Numbered from the stretch's first letter, positions 1-8,890 are shown. The stretch: 31,104 bases of DNA from JAFGVL01 sp963662245 (GCA_963662245.2 CAXXVQ010000004.1:1-31104), one strand, 5' to 3'. The notes: generated from the sequence alone by a model not told the origin. Made by a program: numbers and translations.

Positions 1-28
1 CATGTTCGTATCTTTCTTTTTTTGTCAT
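1..28 (-). CDS. nth: Probable N-terminus of endonuclease III (cut by window edge)
   Basis: On the minus strand an ATG at 28 opens a frame of nine codons, MTKKERYEH, that runs off the left edge. This matches, from memory, how Bacteroidetes endonuclease III (base-excision DNA glycosylase/AP lyase) proteins begin, and nth divergent from ftsK would be a natural arrangement. A TAnnTTTG box sits 15 bases upstream. Nine residues cannot prove a family, so the name is an inference from the start motif and position only. Confidence 0.45.
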
Positions 29-42
29 TTTTTCTTTTTTAC

Positions 43-50
43 CAAAGATA
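43..50 (-). promoter_or_regulatory. -7 box for the leftward gene at the left edge
   Basis: Minus-strand TATCTTTG fits the Bacteroidetes -7 consensus TAnnTTTG and lies 15 bases before the ATG at 28. I do not see a clear -33 TTTG at the usual distance. Confidence 0.4.
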
Positions 51-113
51 GTCAAGCTGTTTTATGTGAGAAAACTATTTATCAACAATTAAAGATAGCC
101 TATATTATTTTAC

Positions 114-121
114 TATTTTTG
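114..121 (+). promoter_or_regulatory. -7 box upstream of ftsK
   Basis: TATTTTTG fits TAnnTTTG and lies 28 bases before the ftsK ATG. No TTTG is visible about 19 bases further upstream, so this is a half-supported promoter for the ftsK operon. Confidence 0.4.
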
Positions 122-149
122 CATGTTATAAAGAGTTTTTCTACAAATT

Positions 150-2648
150 ATGGATAAAAAAGCCGTTAAATCAGATACTAAAGATTCAATGTCATTTATA
201 AAAAAAGCAATTGTTTTTTTTACTGATCAGAGAACTAAATATGGTATTGGGATTGTTCTTCTAGTTTTTACTGCCTATTTAGCTTTGTCTTTCATATCTT
301 TCTTTTTTACAGGAGCTGCTGATGATAGCTTAATACAAGGTTCTCTTTTCAGTTTGAGTCCTGATGATAAAAGAGAGATTTGTAACTGGTCTGGTCCAAT
401 GGGTGCTTATATTTCAGATTCTTTTATTAATAAAGGATTTGGTGTTGCTTCATTTTCTTTTCTTTTTCTTTTCTTCTTTTTAGCATTAAGGCTAATGAAA
501 GTTAGATTAATGAGAATGTGGAAAGTTATTGTGAGTTCCATATTGTCATTGATTTGGTTTTCTACAACCGTAGCATTCTTTTTTAGTCCATTTTATACTA
601 CTGATACAAATTTTATTTTATGGGGAGGTTCTCATGGAGAATTAGTTAGTGAATGGTTGAAGTTAAATGTTGGTTGGTTTGGAACCTTTTTGATTTTAGT
701 TTCAAGCTTTCTTATTTTTAGTATAATACTATACAAAGGAACAATTCCTTTTTTACAATTTATTTTTAGAAAACTAAAAAATAAATTAGTTTCGTTCTTT
801 AAGAAAAAAGAAACGAATTTACCCGAAAGGAATGATGGAATTTCTATTTGTGAAGATGAACAAAATGAAGAGTTGATAGAAGATATAGAAGAGGAACAAG
901 AAGAAGTCGTTCCTATCGTGATAGAAGAAGAAGTTGTAGAAGTAGCTGATGAAGAGAAATTTGGAGAAGAAGTCGAAAAGAATGAGACTCAAGTTGAAGA
1001 TGAAATAGAAGATGCTGATGAATGGATTGTAAGCAATGATGTTGATGAAGAATTTGAGATAGTTATTGGAAAAGATGATAATCAAAATACAGAAACAAAA
1101 GAAGCTGATATTGTAAAAGAAGTTGATATTGATGAGTTAGGTGAATATGACCCGACATTAGATTTATCAAACTATAAGTTTCCTCCTTTAAATTTGTTGA
1201 AGGATTATGGAGTTACTGACGCCCAAGTTAATGTAGAGGAGCAAAATGCAAATAAGAATAGGATTATTACTACTCTTAAAAATTATGGCATTGAGATAGA
1301 ATCAATAAAAGCAACGGTTGGACCAACAATTACATTATATGAGATTGTCCCTAAAGCAGGGGTGAGAATTTCAAAGATTAAGAATCTTGAAAGTGATATT
1401 ATGTTGAGTTTGGCTGCAATTGGTATTCGTATTATTGCTCCAATACCTGGAAAAGGGACAATTGGTATTGAGGTGCCAAATAATGAGCCTCAGATTGTTT
1501 CTATGCATTCGGTTATTAGTTCTAAGAAGTTTCAGGATTCGAAATATGGTCTGCCAATTGTTTTTGGTAAAACAATTACAAATGAGGTGTTTATGGTTGA
1601 TCTGTGTAAGATGCCTCATATGTTAGTAGCAGGTGCTACAGGTCAAGGTAAGTCTGTTGGATTAAATGCTATAATCACATCTTTACTTTATAAGAAGCAT
1701 CCTGCATATTTGAAATTTGTATTAGTTGACCCTAAAAAGGTTGAGTTTAATATTTATTCAAAAATAGAGAAACACTATCTGGCAAAACTTCCAGATGAGG
1801 AAGAGGCAATTATTACTGATGTTTCAAAAGTTGTTCAAACCCTTAATTCATTGACAAAAGAAATGGATGACAGGTATGATCTTTTGAAAAAGGCACATGT
1901 AAGAAACTTGTCAGAGTATAATGAGAAGTTTATACATCGTAAATTAAATCCTGAAAAAGGTCATAGGTTTTTGCCTTATATTGTAGTGATTGTGGATGAG
2001 TTTGGCGATTTAATTATGGTTGCTGGTAAAGAAGTCGAATTGCCAATTGCAAGGATTGCTCAGTTAGCCAGAGCTGTAGGAATTCATATGATACTTGCAA
2101 CTCAGCGCCCTTCTGTAAATATTATTACTGGTGTTATTAAAGCTAACTTCCCTGCTCGAGTAGCATTTAGAGTGTCTTCTCAAATTGACTCAAGAACTAT
2201 TCTTGATGCAACTGGAGCAAACCAGCTTGTGGGTAGAGGAGATATGTTATTTTCACAAGGAAGTGATTTAGTGCGTGTGCAATGTGCGTTTGTAGATACA
2301 CCAGAGGTAGAGCACTTGTCTGATTTTATTGGAGAACAACGAGGGTATCCCGAGGCGTTTTTATTGCCAGAGTATACTCCAGAAGGAGGTGAAGGAGGTG
2401 ATTTAAGTGGTGTTGATTTAAGCAAAAGAGATACTATGTTTGAAGAAGCCGCAAGATTGATTGTTGCAAATCAACAGGGGTCAACTTCGATGATTCAACG
2501 CAAATTCTCAATAGGTTATAATAGGGCTGGTAGGATTATGGATCAGTTGGAGGCGGCTGGAATTGTTGGCCCATTTGAAGGAAGTAAGGCTAGACAAGTT
2601 TTGGTTCCTGATGATTATAGTTTGGAACAAAAGTTGCAATCATTGTAG
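150..2648 (+). CDS. ftsK: DNA translocase FtsK/SpoIIIE
   Basis: This is a membrane-anchored, ATP-driven DNA pump that clears chromosome termini from the division septum and aids dimer resolution with Xer recombinases. The 832 residues show four hydrophobic segments in roughly the first 200 positions. A very acidic, low-complexity linker (about 230-345) follows, then the alpha/beta motor with Walker A GATGQGKS at 495-502 and Walker B hydrophobics ending in D616-E617. A C-terminal gamma winged-helix domain (about 760-815, RKFSIGYNRAGRIMDQLE) should read KOPS-like polarity sites. Length and order are normal for the family. It is the first gene of a rightward operon; the next start lies 10 bases after its stop. 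Confidence 0.97.
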   Translation: MDKKAVKSDTKDSMSFIKKAIVFFTDQRTKYGIGIVLLVFTAYLALSFISFFFTGAADDSLIQGSLFSLSPDDKREICNWSGPMGAYISDSFINKGFGVASFSFLFLFFFLALRLMKVRLMRMWKVIVSSILSLIWFSTTVAFFFSPFYTTDTNFILWGGSHGELVSEWLKLNVGWFGTFLILVSSFLIFSIILYKGTIPFLQFIFRKLKNKLVSFFKKKETNLPERNDGISICEDEQNEELIEDIEEEQEEVVPIVIEEEVVEVADEEKFGEEVEKNETQVEDEIEDADEWIVSNDVDEEFEIVIGKDDNQNTETKEADIVKEVDIDELGEYDPTLDLSNYKFPPLNLLKDYGVTDAQVNVEEQNANKNRIITTLKNYGIEIESIKATVGPTITLYEIVPKAGVRISKIKNLESDIMLSLAAIGIRIIAPIPGKGTIGIEVPNNEPQIVSMHSVISSKKFQDSKYGLPIVFGKTITNEVFMVDLCKMPHMLVAGATGQGKSVGLNAIITSLLYKKHPAYLKFVLVDPKKVEFNIYSKIEKHYLAKLPDEEEAIITDVSKVVQTLNSLTKEMDDRYDLLKKAHVRNLSEYNEKFIHRKLNPEKGHRFLPYIVVIVDEFGDLIMVAGKEVELPIARIAQLARAVGIHMILATQRPSVNIITGVIKANFPARVAFRVSSQIDSRTILDATGANQLVGRGDMLFSQGSDLVRVQCAFVDTPEVEHLSDFIGEQRGYPEAFLLPEYTPEGGEGGDLSGVDLSKRDTMFEEAARLIVANQQGSTSMIQRKFSIGYNRAGRIMDQLEAAGIVGPFEGSKARQVLVPDDYSLEQKLQSL

Positions 2649-2658
2649 AAAAACTATT

Positions 2659-3306
2659 ATGAGAAAGATTTTAAATATATTATTTTTATTTATTTGTTTT
2701 ACAATTATTGTAGATGCGCAAACAGATTCTAAAGCAAAAGCAATAATAGATAAGTTAAGTAATCAATTTAAAGGTCAAACGGTAAAAATTGATTTTAAGC
2801 TTACAGTAGAAGATACCAAGCTAGATGAGAATAATAAAGATGTAATCTTAGGAAATCTGGTTATGAATGGAAATATGTTTAGACTAGAAGTTCCTAAGGT
2901 AAAAACTTATTATGATGGTAAAGACCAGTATGTTTTTGTTTTAGCAAATAAAGAAGTAAGTGTTACAACTCCTAGTGTAAATGAACTTCAGGATATTAAT
3001 CCGGCATATATGTTGAAATTTGCACAGCAATCAACTGTTCAGTTTAGTCTAGATAATAAGAAAAATTTGTCCTATCATATTATTGATGTATTTCCAGATC
3101 GTCAATTGAAAAAAACTTACTATAAATCCATTATTAAGGTTGATAAGAAGACAAATAAACTTATTTCAATAAAAGTTCTTAGTCAAAATGGGATTCATAC
3201 TTTGTTTGAGGTGAGAAATTTTGATAATAAGATGAAAGTTGGAAAAAACTTTTTTATTTTTGATACAAAAGCAAATCCTAGTGTAATAATAAATGATTTG
3301 AGATAA
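2659..3306 (+). CDS. LolA-like outer-membrane lipoprotein carrier
   Basis: The 215-residue secreted protein has a signal peptide (MRKILNILFLFICFTIIVDA, cleavage near AQT). The mature part resembles the LolA/LolB half-barrel: YYDGKDQYVFVLANKEVSV, then PAYMLKF and a strand-rich C-terminus. LolA carries lipoproteins across the periplasm from LolCDE to the outer membrane. I chose the ATG at 2659 because the upstream in-frame extension lies inside ftsK and would destroy the signal peptide. The gap to ftsK is 10 bases, so the two are surely co-transcribed; an ftsK-lolA-trxB order is familiar from Bacteroides. Family assignment rests on motif and context, not on strong sequence signatures. Confidence 0.8.
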   Translation: MRKILNILFLFICFTIIVDAQTDSKAKAIIDKLSNQFKGQTVKIDFKLTVEDTKLDENNKDVILGNLVMNGNMFRLEVPKVKTYYDGKDQYVFVLANKEVSVTTPSVNELQDINPAYMLKFAQQSTVQFSLDNKKNLSYHIIDVFPDRQLKKTYYKSIIKVDKKTNKLISIKVLSQNGIHTLFEVRNFDNKMKVGKNFFIFDTKANPSVIINDLR

Positions 3307-3316
3307 GATTTTATAG

Positions 3317-4159
3317 ATGAAAAGGTTTGTCAGTATATATATTCTTAGTCTTTTTTTTAGTGGAATTACATATGGTGCCACTCAAGTGCCAGATATCTGC
3401 ATTGTAAAAAAGGATTCTATTCACATTGATACGCTTGTTTTCTTTGTTTATCCATTAGAAGATTATTTTGATGAAGTTGGTTCTAGAGATTTAGCTGGCT
3501 TTAAAAGTTGTGAATCAAATTCTTGTTTAAGAGGTTATCAAGCTGTTTGGTTGGTAGAAAACGACAGCTTGTTTTTATATAATATACAAGGATGTAATGA
3601 ATATATGAGTTGGTGCGATGAGTCATCAATTCCTAATTTGAAAGATATTTTTGGTGATGATTGTAAGAATGATAGGGTTTTTGCTAGATGGACAAATGGT
3701 AAATATAGGGCTTTTGATGGAGATGTGATTCCTTGTGTGAAGAAACAAATGTTTTATACAGAGAAACTAATAAAGGTTAAAGATGGTGAGGTAAGGAAAA
3801 TAAAAAGATATGTAAATGTTAAGCCAAGAAGGAAAGCAGTTCCCATTTCTGTAGCAACACCTGAAATGATAACACTTTTTTTAGAAGAGAAAATTAACTG
3901 GAAAGCTATGCCTAAAAGAGGTGTTGATGAATGGGTTGGTGAGATTTATTTTACAGTAAAGAAAAATGGTAGAGCTAGTATAAAACTGAAAACAAATGCT
4001 TCTGATAGAACAATATACCAGACAGAAACAGAACTTTTTAGAAGTTTAAAAGAAATTCGGTGGTATAGATATTATCAACTAGGTAAAAAAGTTGAGCTTC
4101 AGTTTAGTGTCAAAGCTAAATTTGATATGGCTAATCAGAAGGTGATTTTGATAAAATAA
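3317..4159 (+). CDS. Secreted protein of unknown function
   Basis: The 280-residue protein has a probable signal peptide (MKRFVSIYILSLFFSGITYG). The first part contains a motif seen in uncharacterised Bacteroidetes secreted proteins: CLRGYQAVWLVENDSLFLYN, later DRVFARWTNGKYRAF. Six cysteines cluster in the mature N-terminal half (three within about 45 residues), suggesting disulphides. The C-terminal third (about 195-280: GEIYFTVKKNGRASIKLK, then a Tyr/Arg-rich strand) looks like a small alpha/beta domain of TonB-C-like size, but I cannot confirm this. It lies 10 bases after the lolA-like gene and 21 bases before trxB, within the same operon. I assign no function. Confidence 0.75.
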   Translation: MKRFVSIYILSLFFSGITYGATQVPDICIVKKDSIHIDTLVFFVYPLEDYFDEVGSRDLAGFKSCESNSCLRGYQAVWLVENDSLFLYNIQGCNEYMSWCDESSIPNLKDIFGDDCKNDRVFARWTNGKYRAFDGDVIPCVKKQMFYTEKLIKVKDGEVRKIKRYVNVKPRRKAVPISVATPEMITLFLEEKINWKAMPKRGVDEWVGEIYFTVKKNGRASIKLKTNASDRTIYQTETELFRSLKEIRWYRYYQLGKKVELQFSVKAKFDMANQKVILIK

Positions 4160-4180
4160 TAAATAAAAACTATACGAATT

Positions 4181-5129
4181 ATGGAAGAAAATGAGAAAGT
4201 TAGATGCCTGATAATAGGTTCAGGTCCTGCAGGTTATACAGCTGCTATTTATGCTTCGAGAGCAAACTTAGATCCTGTAATGTATGAAGGGATGCAGCCT
4301 GGAGGTCAGTTGACTACAACTACTGAAGTTGAGAATTTTCCAGGTTATCCTGAGGGTATTACTGGTCCTGAGTTAATGGAAGATATGAAGAATCAGGCAC
4401 TTAGATTCGGTGCGGATATTCGTTATGGAGTTGCTACTTCGGCCGATTTATCAACGGCTCCATATAAAGTTACTATTGATGATGAAAGGGGTGATTGAAG
4501 CTCAAACATTAATTATTGCAACAGGAGCAACTGCTAAGTATTTAGGTTTAGCTGATGAGAAAAAATATGCCGGAATGGGTGTCTCTGCATGTGCGACATG
4601 TGATGGTTTCTTCTATAGAAAAAAGACTGTTGCCGTAGTTGGTGGAGGTGATACTGCATGTGAAGAAGCTTTATACTTAGGCGGTTTATGTGAAAAAGTT
4701 TATTTAATTGTGAGAAAGGATTTCTTGAGAGCTTCTAAAATTATGCAAGAAAGAGTCTTTGCTGCTTCAAATATTGAGGTTCTTTTTGAACATAATACTC
4801 TTGGTTTATTTGGTGAAAAAGGCGTTGAAGGTGCTCATTTACTAAAAAGGATGGGTGAACCTGATGAAGAAAAAGTTGATATTACAATTAGCGGTTTCTT
4901 CTTAGCTATTGGACATAAACCTAATTCAGATGTCTTTAAGGATTATTTGAAGTTAGATGAAGTCGGTTATATACAAACAGAAGGAAATACTCCAAGGACA
5001 AATGTGCCTGGAGTATTTGCTGCTGGTGATGTTGCAGACAATATGTATAGACAAGCTGTTACTGCAGCTGGAAGTGGCTGTAAAGCTGCTATTGAAGCAG
5101 AAAGATACCTTTCTGAGAATAATTTGTGA
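4181..5129 (+). pseudogene. trxB: Thioredoxin reductase TrxB, frame split by a one-base shift
   Basis: This NADPH-dependent flavoenzyme reduces thioredoxin. The first frame (4181-4498, 105 codons) has the FAD motif GSGPAGYTAAIYASRA and LTTTTEVENFPGYPEG, then hits TGA. The +1 frame continues seamlessly with VIEAQTLIIATGATAKYLGL, the redox-active CATC (codons at 4590 and 4599), the NADPH motif VVGGGDTACEEA and the C-terminal FAWG-like GVFAAGDVADNMYRQAVTAA, ending at 5129. The two parts together give a normal TrxB of about 315 residues with every motif intact. The shift falls at AAAGGGG (4485-4491), where one extra base would cause it. No decay is visible elsewhere, so a base-call error, a very recent mutation or frameshifting are all possible. 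Confidence 0.9.
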
Positions 5130-5150
5130 TTAGAATAAATGTGAAGATAC

Positions 5151-5185
5151 AAAGAGTTAGCCTAATCTGGTTAACTCTTTTTTTT
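5151..5185 (+). terminator. Rho-independent terminator after trxB
   Basis: Arms AAAGAGTTAGCC and GGTTAACTCTTT pair over 12 positions with one G-U, around a six-base loop, followed by a T run. It closes the ftsK-trxB operon. Confidence 0.85.
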
Positions 5186-5257
5186 GCAAATTTGTTTAAA
5201 AGTCCCACTAATACTGCATTTTTTTATCCTTACAGGATGCTTGTTGATAAATATTTT

Positions 5258-5265
5258 TATATTTG
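5258..5265 (+). promoter_or_regulatory. -7 box upstream of the SPOR-domain gene
   Basis: TATATTTG fits TAnnTTTG and lies 51 bases before the chosen ATG. TTG triplets occur upstream but at 11-14 bases, not the usual 19, so the -33 part is unclear. Confidence 0.5.
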
Positions 5266-5316
5266 CATAATCTTAAAATAATTAATGTTTTTCAAGTAAT
5301 CCTAAAAATAGATATA

Positions 5317-6441
5317 ATGAAAAAGCAAATTTTAACAGTTTGTTCTGCAATTCTGCTATCAGTTAGTGCAGTTGTTAGCCAATCATATAGTCCATTGTCT
5401 TTTCAATTAAAAGGTGGAATAAATACGCTTAGAGGAGCTTACTCTAATGATGAAATGTGGAATAGGGATTATAATCCTGAATTTGGAGGTGCAGTTGAAT
5501 ATTCTATGAGTCCGATTATTGGTATTGGTGTTGAATATTTATATCAAAATAATGATCATGCAGGTTATACTTCTGGGATTAATCAGGTAACTGGTTTTAC
5601 TTCATTGAATCTTTCTAATCTAGCATTAAAATATAGAACCGGTTTCTGGAAAAACTTTAATACATATCTAAATGTTGGTGCTGGTTTTGGTTTTAGTCAA
5701 TATGATTCAGATTTTTTAGGTAAGGATAATGATACAAATCTTGCTGCAAGCTTTGGATTGAACATGGAGTATAATGTAAGTAGAATTGTTGCAATTGGTG
5801 TTGAAGGTCAATATCGTTGGAATTCTAATGGAAATTATAATCCTGTAGGTTTACAAGAAATAAAAGATTTTTATACTGTAAATGCCAATCTTCGCATTAA
5901 AATTCCATGTAAAGGAAGAACTCATGTTAGAAATGTTAGTATGACAGAGTATGAAGGAATGTATGTAGGTGTACAACGATTAGTGTCAACTTCAGAAGTT
6001 GAACCTATGGCGGTTGCAGAGCCAATAGAAGAGTTTACTCCTGTAGTTGCTGAACCTGTTGTGGAAACACCTGTTGCTGTGTCTACTCCTCAAGTGGTTG
6101 TACCAGGAATAGCTGTTGGAAATGTAGTGCCTGTAGCTGAAACTGAAAATAATTTTGCAACAGAAGAGTTTGATACAAATGTTAGTATGCGTACAGAAGC
6201 CTATGTAAATACATCATTAAAGAGATACAGTGTTGTTGTTGGTAGTTTTATGAATAAAGCAAATGCTGATGCATTAGTAATGAAATTAAAGGCAGATGGG
6301 TATGACGCTTCAGTGGTTCAGAATGAGCAAGGGATGTACCGAGTAGTAGTGTTTTCATCTAATAGTGTTGCAGCAACAGTTTCACAAGCTAAAAGTATTA
6401 GAGCTCGTTTCCCAGATGCTTGGGTTTTAATTTTGAAATAA
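5317..6441 (+). CDS. Outer-membrane beta-barrel protein with C-terminal SPOR domain
   Basis: From the ATG at 5317 the protein has 374 residues, a signal peptide (MKKQILTVCSAILLSVSAVV) and a strand-rich barrel-like region to about residue 205. A Pro/Val/Glu-rich linker follows (about 230-275, repeats such as VAEPVVETPVAV), then a SPOR domain at about 299-374 (RYSVVVGSFMNKANADAL). SPOR domains bind denuded septal peptidoglycan. The linker would span the periplasm, so this protein probably ties the outer membrane to the division-site wall. The longer in-frame start at 5263 was rejected: it lies on the -7 box and would bury the signal peptide. It is monocistronic, between two terminators. Confidence 0.85.
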   Translation: MKKQILTVCSAILLSVSAVVSQSYSPLSFQLKGGINTLRGAYSNDEMWNRDYNPEFGGAVEYSMSPIIGIGVEYLYQNNDHAGYTSGINQVTGFTSLNLSNLALKYRTGFWKNFNTYLNVGAGFGFSQYDSDFLGKDNDTNLAASFGLNMEYNVSRIVAIGVEGQYRWNSNGNYNPVGLQEIKDFYTVNANLRIKIPCKGRTHVRNVSMTEYEGMYVGVQRLVSTSEVEPMAVAEPIEEFTPVVAEPVVETPVAVSTPQVVVPGIAVGNVVPVAETENNFATEEFDTNVSMRTEAYVNTSLKRYSVVVGSFMNKANADALVMKLKADGYDASVVQNEQGMYRVVVFSSNSVAATVSQAKSIRARFPDAWVLILK

Positions 6442-6455
6442 GATACTGTTTTCTC

Positions 6456-6500
6456 AAAAAAAGAGGCTGTCCAAAAAGTAATGGATAGCCTCTTTTTTTT
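6456..6500. terminator. Bidirectional terminator between the SPOR gene and MATE gene
   Basis: A-run, AGAGGCTGTCC, ten-base loop, GGATAGCCTCT, T-run. The stem has one G-U on the plus strand and U tracts on both strands, so it can serve both convergent genes. Confidence 0.85.
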
Positions 6501-6585
6501 GCTGTTTTCATTCGAGGTCAATCAAAGAAAAATTTCAAATATTCAATTCTTAAGGAGGAATTACATCCTTTTTCGAAAGACTTTT

Positions 6586-7938
6586 TTATTCTTGCTTAAT
6601 TTTTCTCATTAGCCAAATTAATGTTGTAGTAGCTACAATTGCAGAAAGAGTATCTGCAATAGGCATTGCCAACCAAACACCATCTAGATTAAAGAATCTA
6701 GGTAAAATAATAAGTCCTGGGATAATGAAAATAACCTGTCTCGTTAGACTTAAAAGGATTGAGGCTTTTGCTTTTCCTATTGATTGAAAAAAGTTGACTA
6801 TGACAATTTGAAAACCAACAATAAAGAACATTGATAGGGATAATTTAAGACCGTTTTCAGAGATTGCTAGAAGTTCTTTGTCATTGGTGAAGATTGATGC
6901 AATTGAACTAGGGAAAAAGAAGGCTAAAATAAATCCAATTGTAGTGATTATACTAGCTGATACTGCAGCATATTTTAATGTTTTAAACATTCTTTCATAC
7001 AATTTTGCTCCATAGCTATAGCCTACTATTGGTTGCATTCCTTGGTTAATACCTATGATTGATAAAACTAGTAGAATCATAATGCTATTGATGATGCCAT
7101 AAGCACCAATGGCAAGGTCTCCTCCATAATTTTTTAGGATGTTGTTCATGATTACATTAATGAAGCTGGCAGTTACTTGCATTAAAAATGGAGAAAGCCC
7201 AATAGAAATAATTGATACTATTATTTCTTTATTAAGCTTGAAATGTTCCTTTTTAAAATATAGGTGGTTTTTACTATCAATAAAATGAGAAAGTACCCAT
7301 ATGGAGTTAATAAACATGCTTATTACTGTAGCATAGGCTGCTCCTTTTATTCCTAAATCAAAACCATAAATAAATATTGGGTCTAAGATTGTATTGATTA
7401 TAGCACCAGATAGCATTGTTATCATTGCCTTTTGGGGATAGCCGGATGCTCGCATTATGTTGTTAAATCCAAAAGCAATGGTTGAGAAGATTTGTCCCGG
7501 GATAATAACTTTCATATAATCCATTGCATATGGCATAATGTTTTCAGTTCCGCCAAAAGCTATAAGTATTTCTCTTATGAAAATGTAGTTTAGTGAATAG
7601 ACAATACCTGAAATGATGATTGTGAGAATAAATGCATTGCCTAGTATCTTCTCTGCTTTAATAAGATTTTTTTCTCCTAAGCAAATTGAAATGCGTGCAG
7701 CTGAACCAGCACCGATAAGCATCCCAAATGCCGCAAATAATGTCATAATTGGGAGAGTTAAAGCTAGTCCCGATATTGCTAAAGGGCCAACACCTTGTCC
7801 AATGAAAATTCGGTCTACGACATTGTAGATGGCATAGGACATCGTTCCAATAATAGCCGGGATAGAATAACTCCACAAAAGTTTTCCTATGCTTTCTGAT
7901 TCGAATTTATTTGATAGGGTTGAGTTTGTTGTTCTCAT
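6586..7938 (-). CDS. MATE family efflux transporter
   Basis: The 450-residue inner-membrane protein has about twelve hydrophobic segments in two similar halves, the multidrug and toxic compound extrusion fold. These pumps exchange Na+ or H+ for cationic drugs or metabolites. Visible hallmarks include the N-terminal LLWSYSIPAIIGTMSYAIYN and GVGPLAISGLALTLPI, and in the second half NQGMQPIVGYSYGAK. Length is usual. The start ATG at 7938 gives the expected short cytoplasmic N-terminus. It follows rpoD on the same strand, but a terminator hairpin lies only about 13 bases upstream of the ATG. Expression is therefore by readthrough or an unseen promoter. Substrate cannot be told from sequence. Confidence 0.93.
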   Translation of the reverse strand: MRTTNSTLSNKFESESIGKLLWSYSIPAIIGTMSYAIYNVVDRIFIGQGVGPLAISGLALTLPIMTLFAAFGMLIGAGSAARISICLGEKNLIKAEKILGNAFILTIIISGIVYSLNYIFIREILIAFGGTENIMPYAMDYMKVIIPGQIFSTIAFGFNNIMRASGYPQKAMITMLSGAIINTILDPIFIYGFDLGIKGAAYATVISMFINSIWVLSHFIDSKNHLYFKKEHFKLNKEIIVSIISIGLSPFLMQVTASFINVIMNNILKNYGGDLAIGAYGIINSIMILLVLSIIGINQGMQPIVGYSYGAKLYERMFKTLKYAAVSASIITTIGFILAFFFPSSIASIFTNDKELLAISENGLKLSLSMFFIVGFQIVIVNFFQSIGKAKASILLSLTRQVIFIIPGLIILPRFFNLDGVWLAMPIADTLSAIVATTTLIWLMRKIKQE

Positions 7939-7951
7939 ATGTATAGATAAT

Positions 7952-7981
7952 AAAAAATGAGCACCAAAATCTGGTGCTCAT
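7952..7981 (-). terminator. Rho-independent terminator after rpoD, just before the MATE start
   Basis: Minus strand: ATGAGCACCA, five-base loop, TGGTGCTCAT, then TTTTTTA. The perfect 10-bp stem ends rpoD transcripts and abuts the next gene. Confidence 0.85.
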
Positions 7982-8006
7982 TTATCAAAGAATATTTTCT
8001 GTTAGA

Positions 8007-8867
8007 TTAACCTAAATAGCTTTTAAGTAATTTGCTTTTAGAGTTAGCTCTTAATCGTCTAATTGCTTTTTCTTTAATCTGACGAACTCGTTCTCTTGTT
8101 AATCCAAATTTATCACCAATTTCTTCTAAAGTCATTTCTTGGTAACCAATACCAAAGAACATTTTAATAATTTCACTTTCTCTTTCAGTAAGGGTTGCAA
8201 GTGAGCGATCAATTTCTTTAGATAATGATTCGTTAATTAACACTCTATCTGCATTAGGAGAATCGTCATTTACAAGTACATCAAGTAAGCTGTTATCTTC
8301 TCCTTCAACGAAAGGAGCATCAACAGAAATGTGTCTTCCTGATACTTTTAATGTGTCAGAAATCTTATCAACAGGGATTTCTAATTCATCAGCAAGTTCT
8401 TCTGGTGAAGGACGACGCTCATTTTCTTGTTCAAACTTAGAAAATGCTTTGTTGATTTTATTTAAAGATCCAACTTGGTTTAATGGTAAACGAACGATAC
8501 GAGATTGTTCAGCTAAAGCTTGTAGGATAGATTGTCTAATCCACCAAACAGCATATGAGATAAATTTAAATCCTCGAGTTTCATCAAATTTCTCAGCAGC
8601 TTTAATTAAACCAAGGTTTCCTTCATTGATAAGGTCAGGTAAGCTTAACCCTTGATTTTGGTATTGTTTTGCAACAGAAACAACAAAACGCAAGTTTGCA
8701 CGCGTTAGTTTTTCTAATGCAATTCTGTCACCTTTTTTAATTCGTTGAGCTAATTCAACTTCTTCTTCTACAGTAATAAGGTCTTCACGACCAATTTCTT
8801 GTAAATATTTATCTAAAGAAGCGCTCTCGCGATTAGTGATCGATTTTGTAATCTTAAGCTGTCTCAT
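8007..8867 (-). CDS. rpoD: Primary RNA polymerase sigma factor (Bacteroidetes RpoD/SigA)
   Basis: The 286-residue housekeeping sigma factor directs RNA polymerase to most promoters. It is far shorter than the E. coli protein because region 1.1 and the non-conserved insert are absent, the normal Bacteroidetes form. Region 1.2 lies at about 17-47 and sigma-2 at about 54-123 (DLINEGNLGLIKAAEKFD and ISYAVWWIRQSILQALAEQS, melting and -10 recognition). Sigma-3 follows, then sigma-4 at about 220-273 with the helix-turn-helix LEEIGDKFGLTRERVRQI. It has a textbook promoter 24 bases upstream and its own terminator downstream. The -7/-33 boxes reported elsewhere in this window are the sites this protein should read. 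Confidence 0.97.
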   Translation of the reverse strand: MRQLKITKSITNRESASLDKYLQEIGREDLITVEEEVELAQRIKKGDRIALEKLTRANLRFVVSVAKQYQNQGLSLPDLINEGNLGLIKAAEKFDETRGFKFISYAVWWIRQSILQALAEQSRIVRLPLNQVGSLNKINKAFSKFEQENERRPSPEELADELEIPVDKISDTLKVSGRHISVDAPFVEGEDNSLLDVLVNDDSPNADRVLINESLSKEIDRSLATLTERESEIIKMFFGIGYQEMTLEEIGDKFGLTRERVRQIKEKAIRRLRANSKSKLLKSYLG

Positions 8868-8890
8868 TTCTTGATTTAAAATTTAGCATG

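Noticed and set aside
819..1085. Minus-strand Phe/Ile-rich frame opposite the ftsK linker
   Set aside because: It is the antisense of the Glu/Asp-rich linker, where GAA codons read as TTC; no independent coding signs.
2563..2658. 32-codon upstream extension of the lolA-like frame
   Set aside because: Overlaps the ftsK C-terminus in another frame and would hide the signal peptide.
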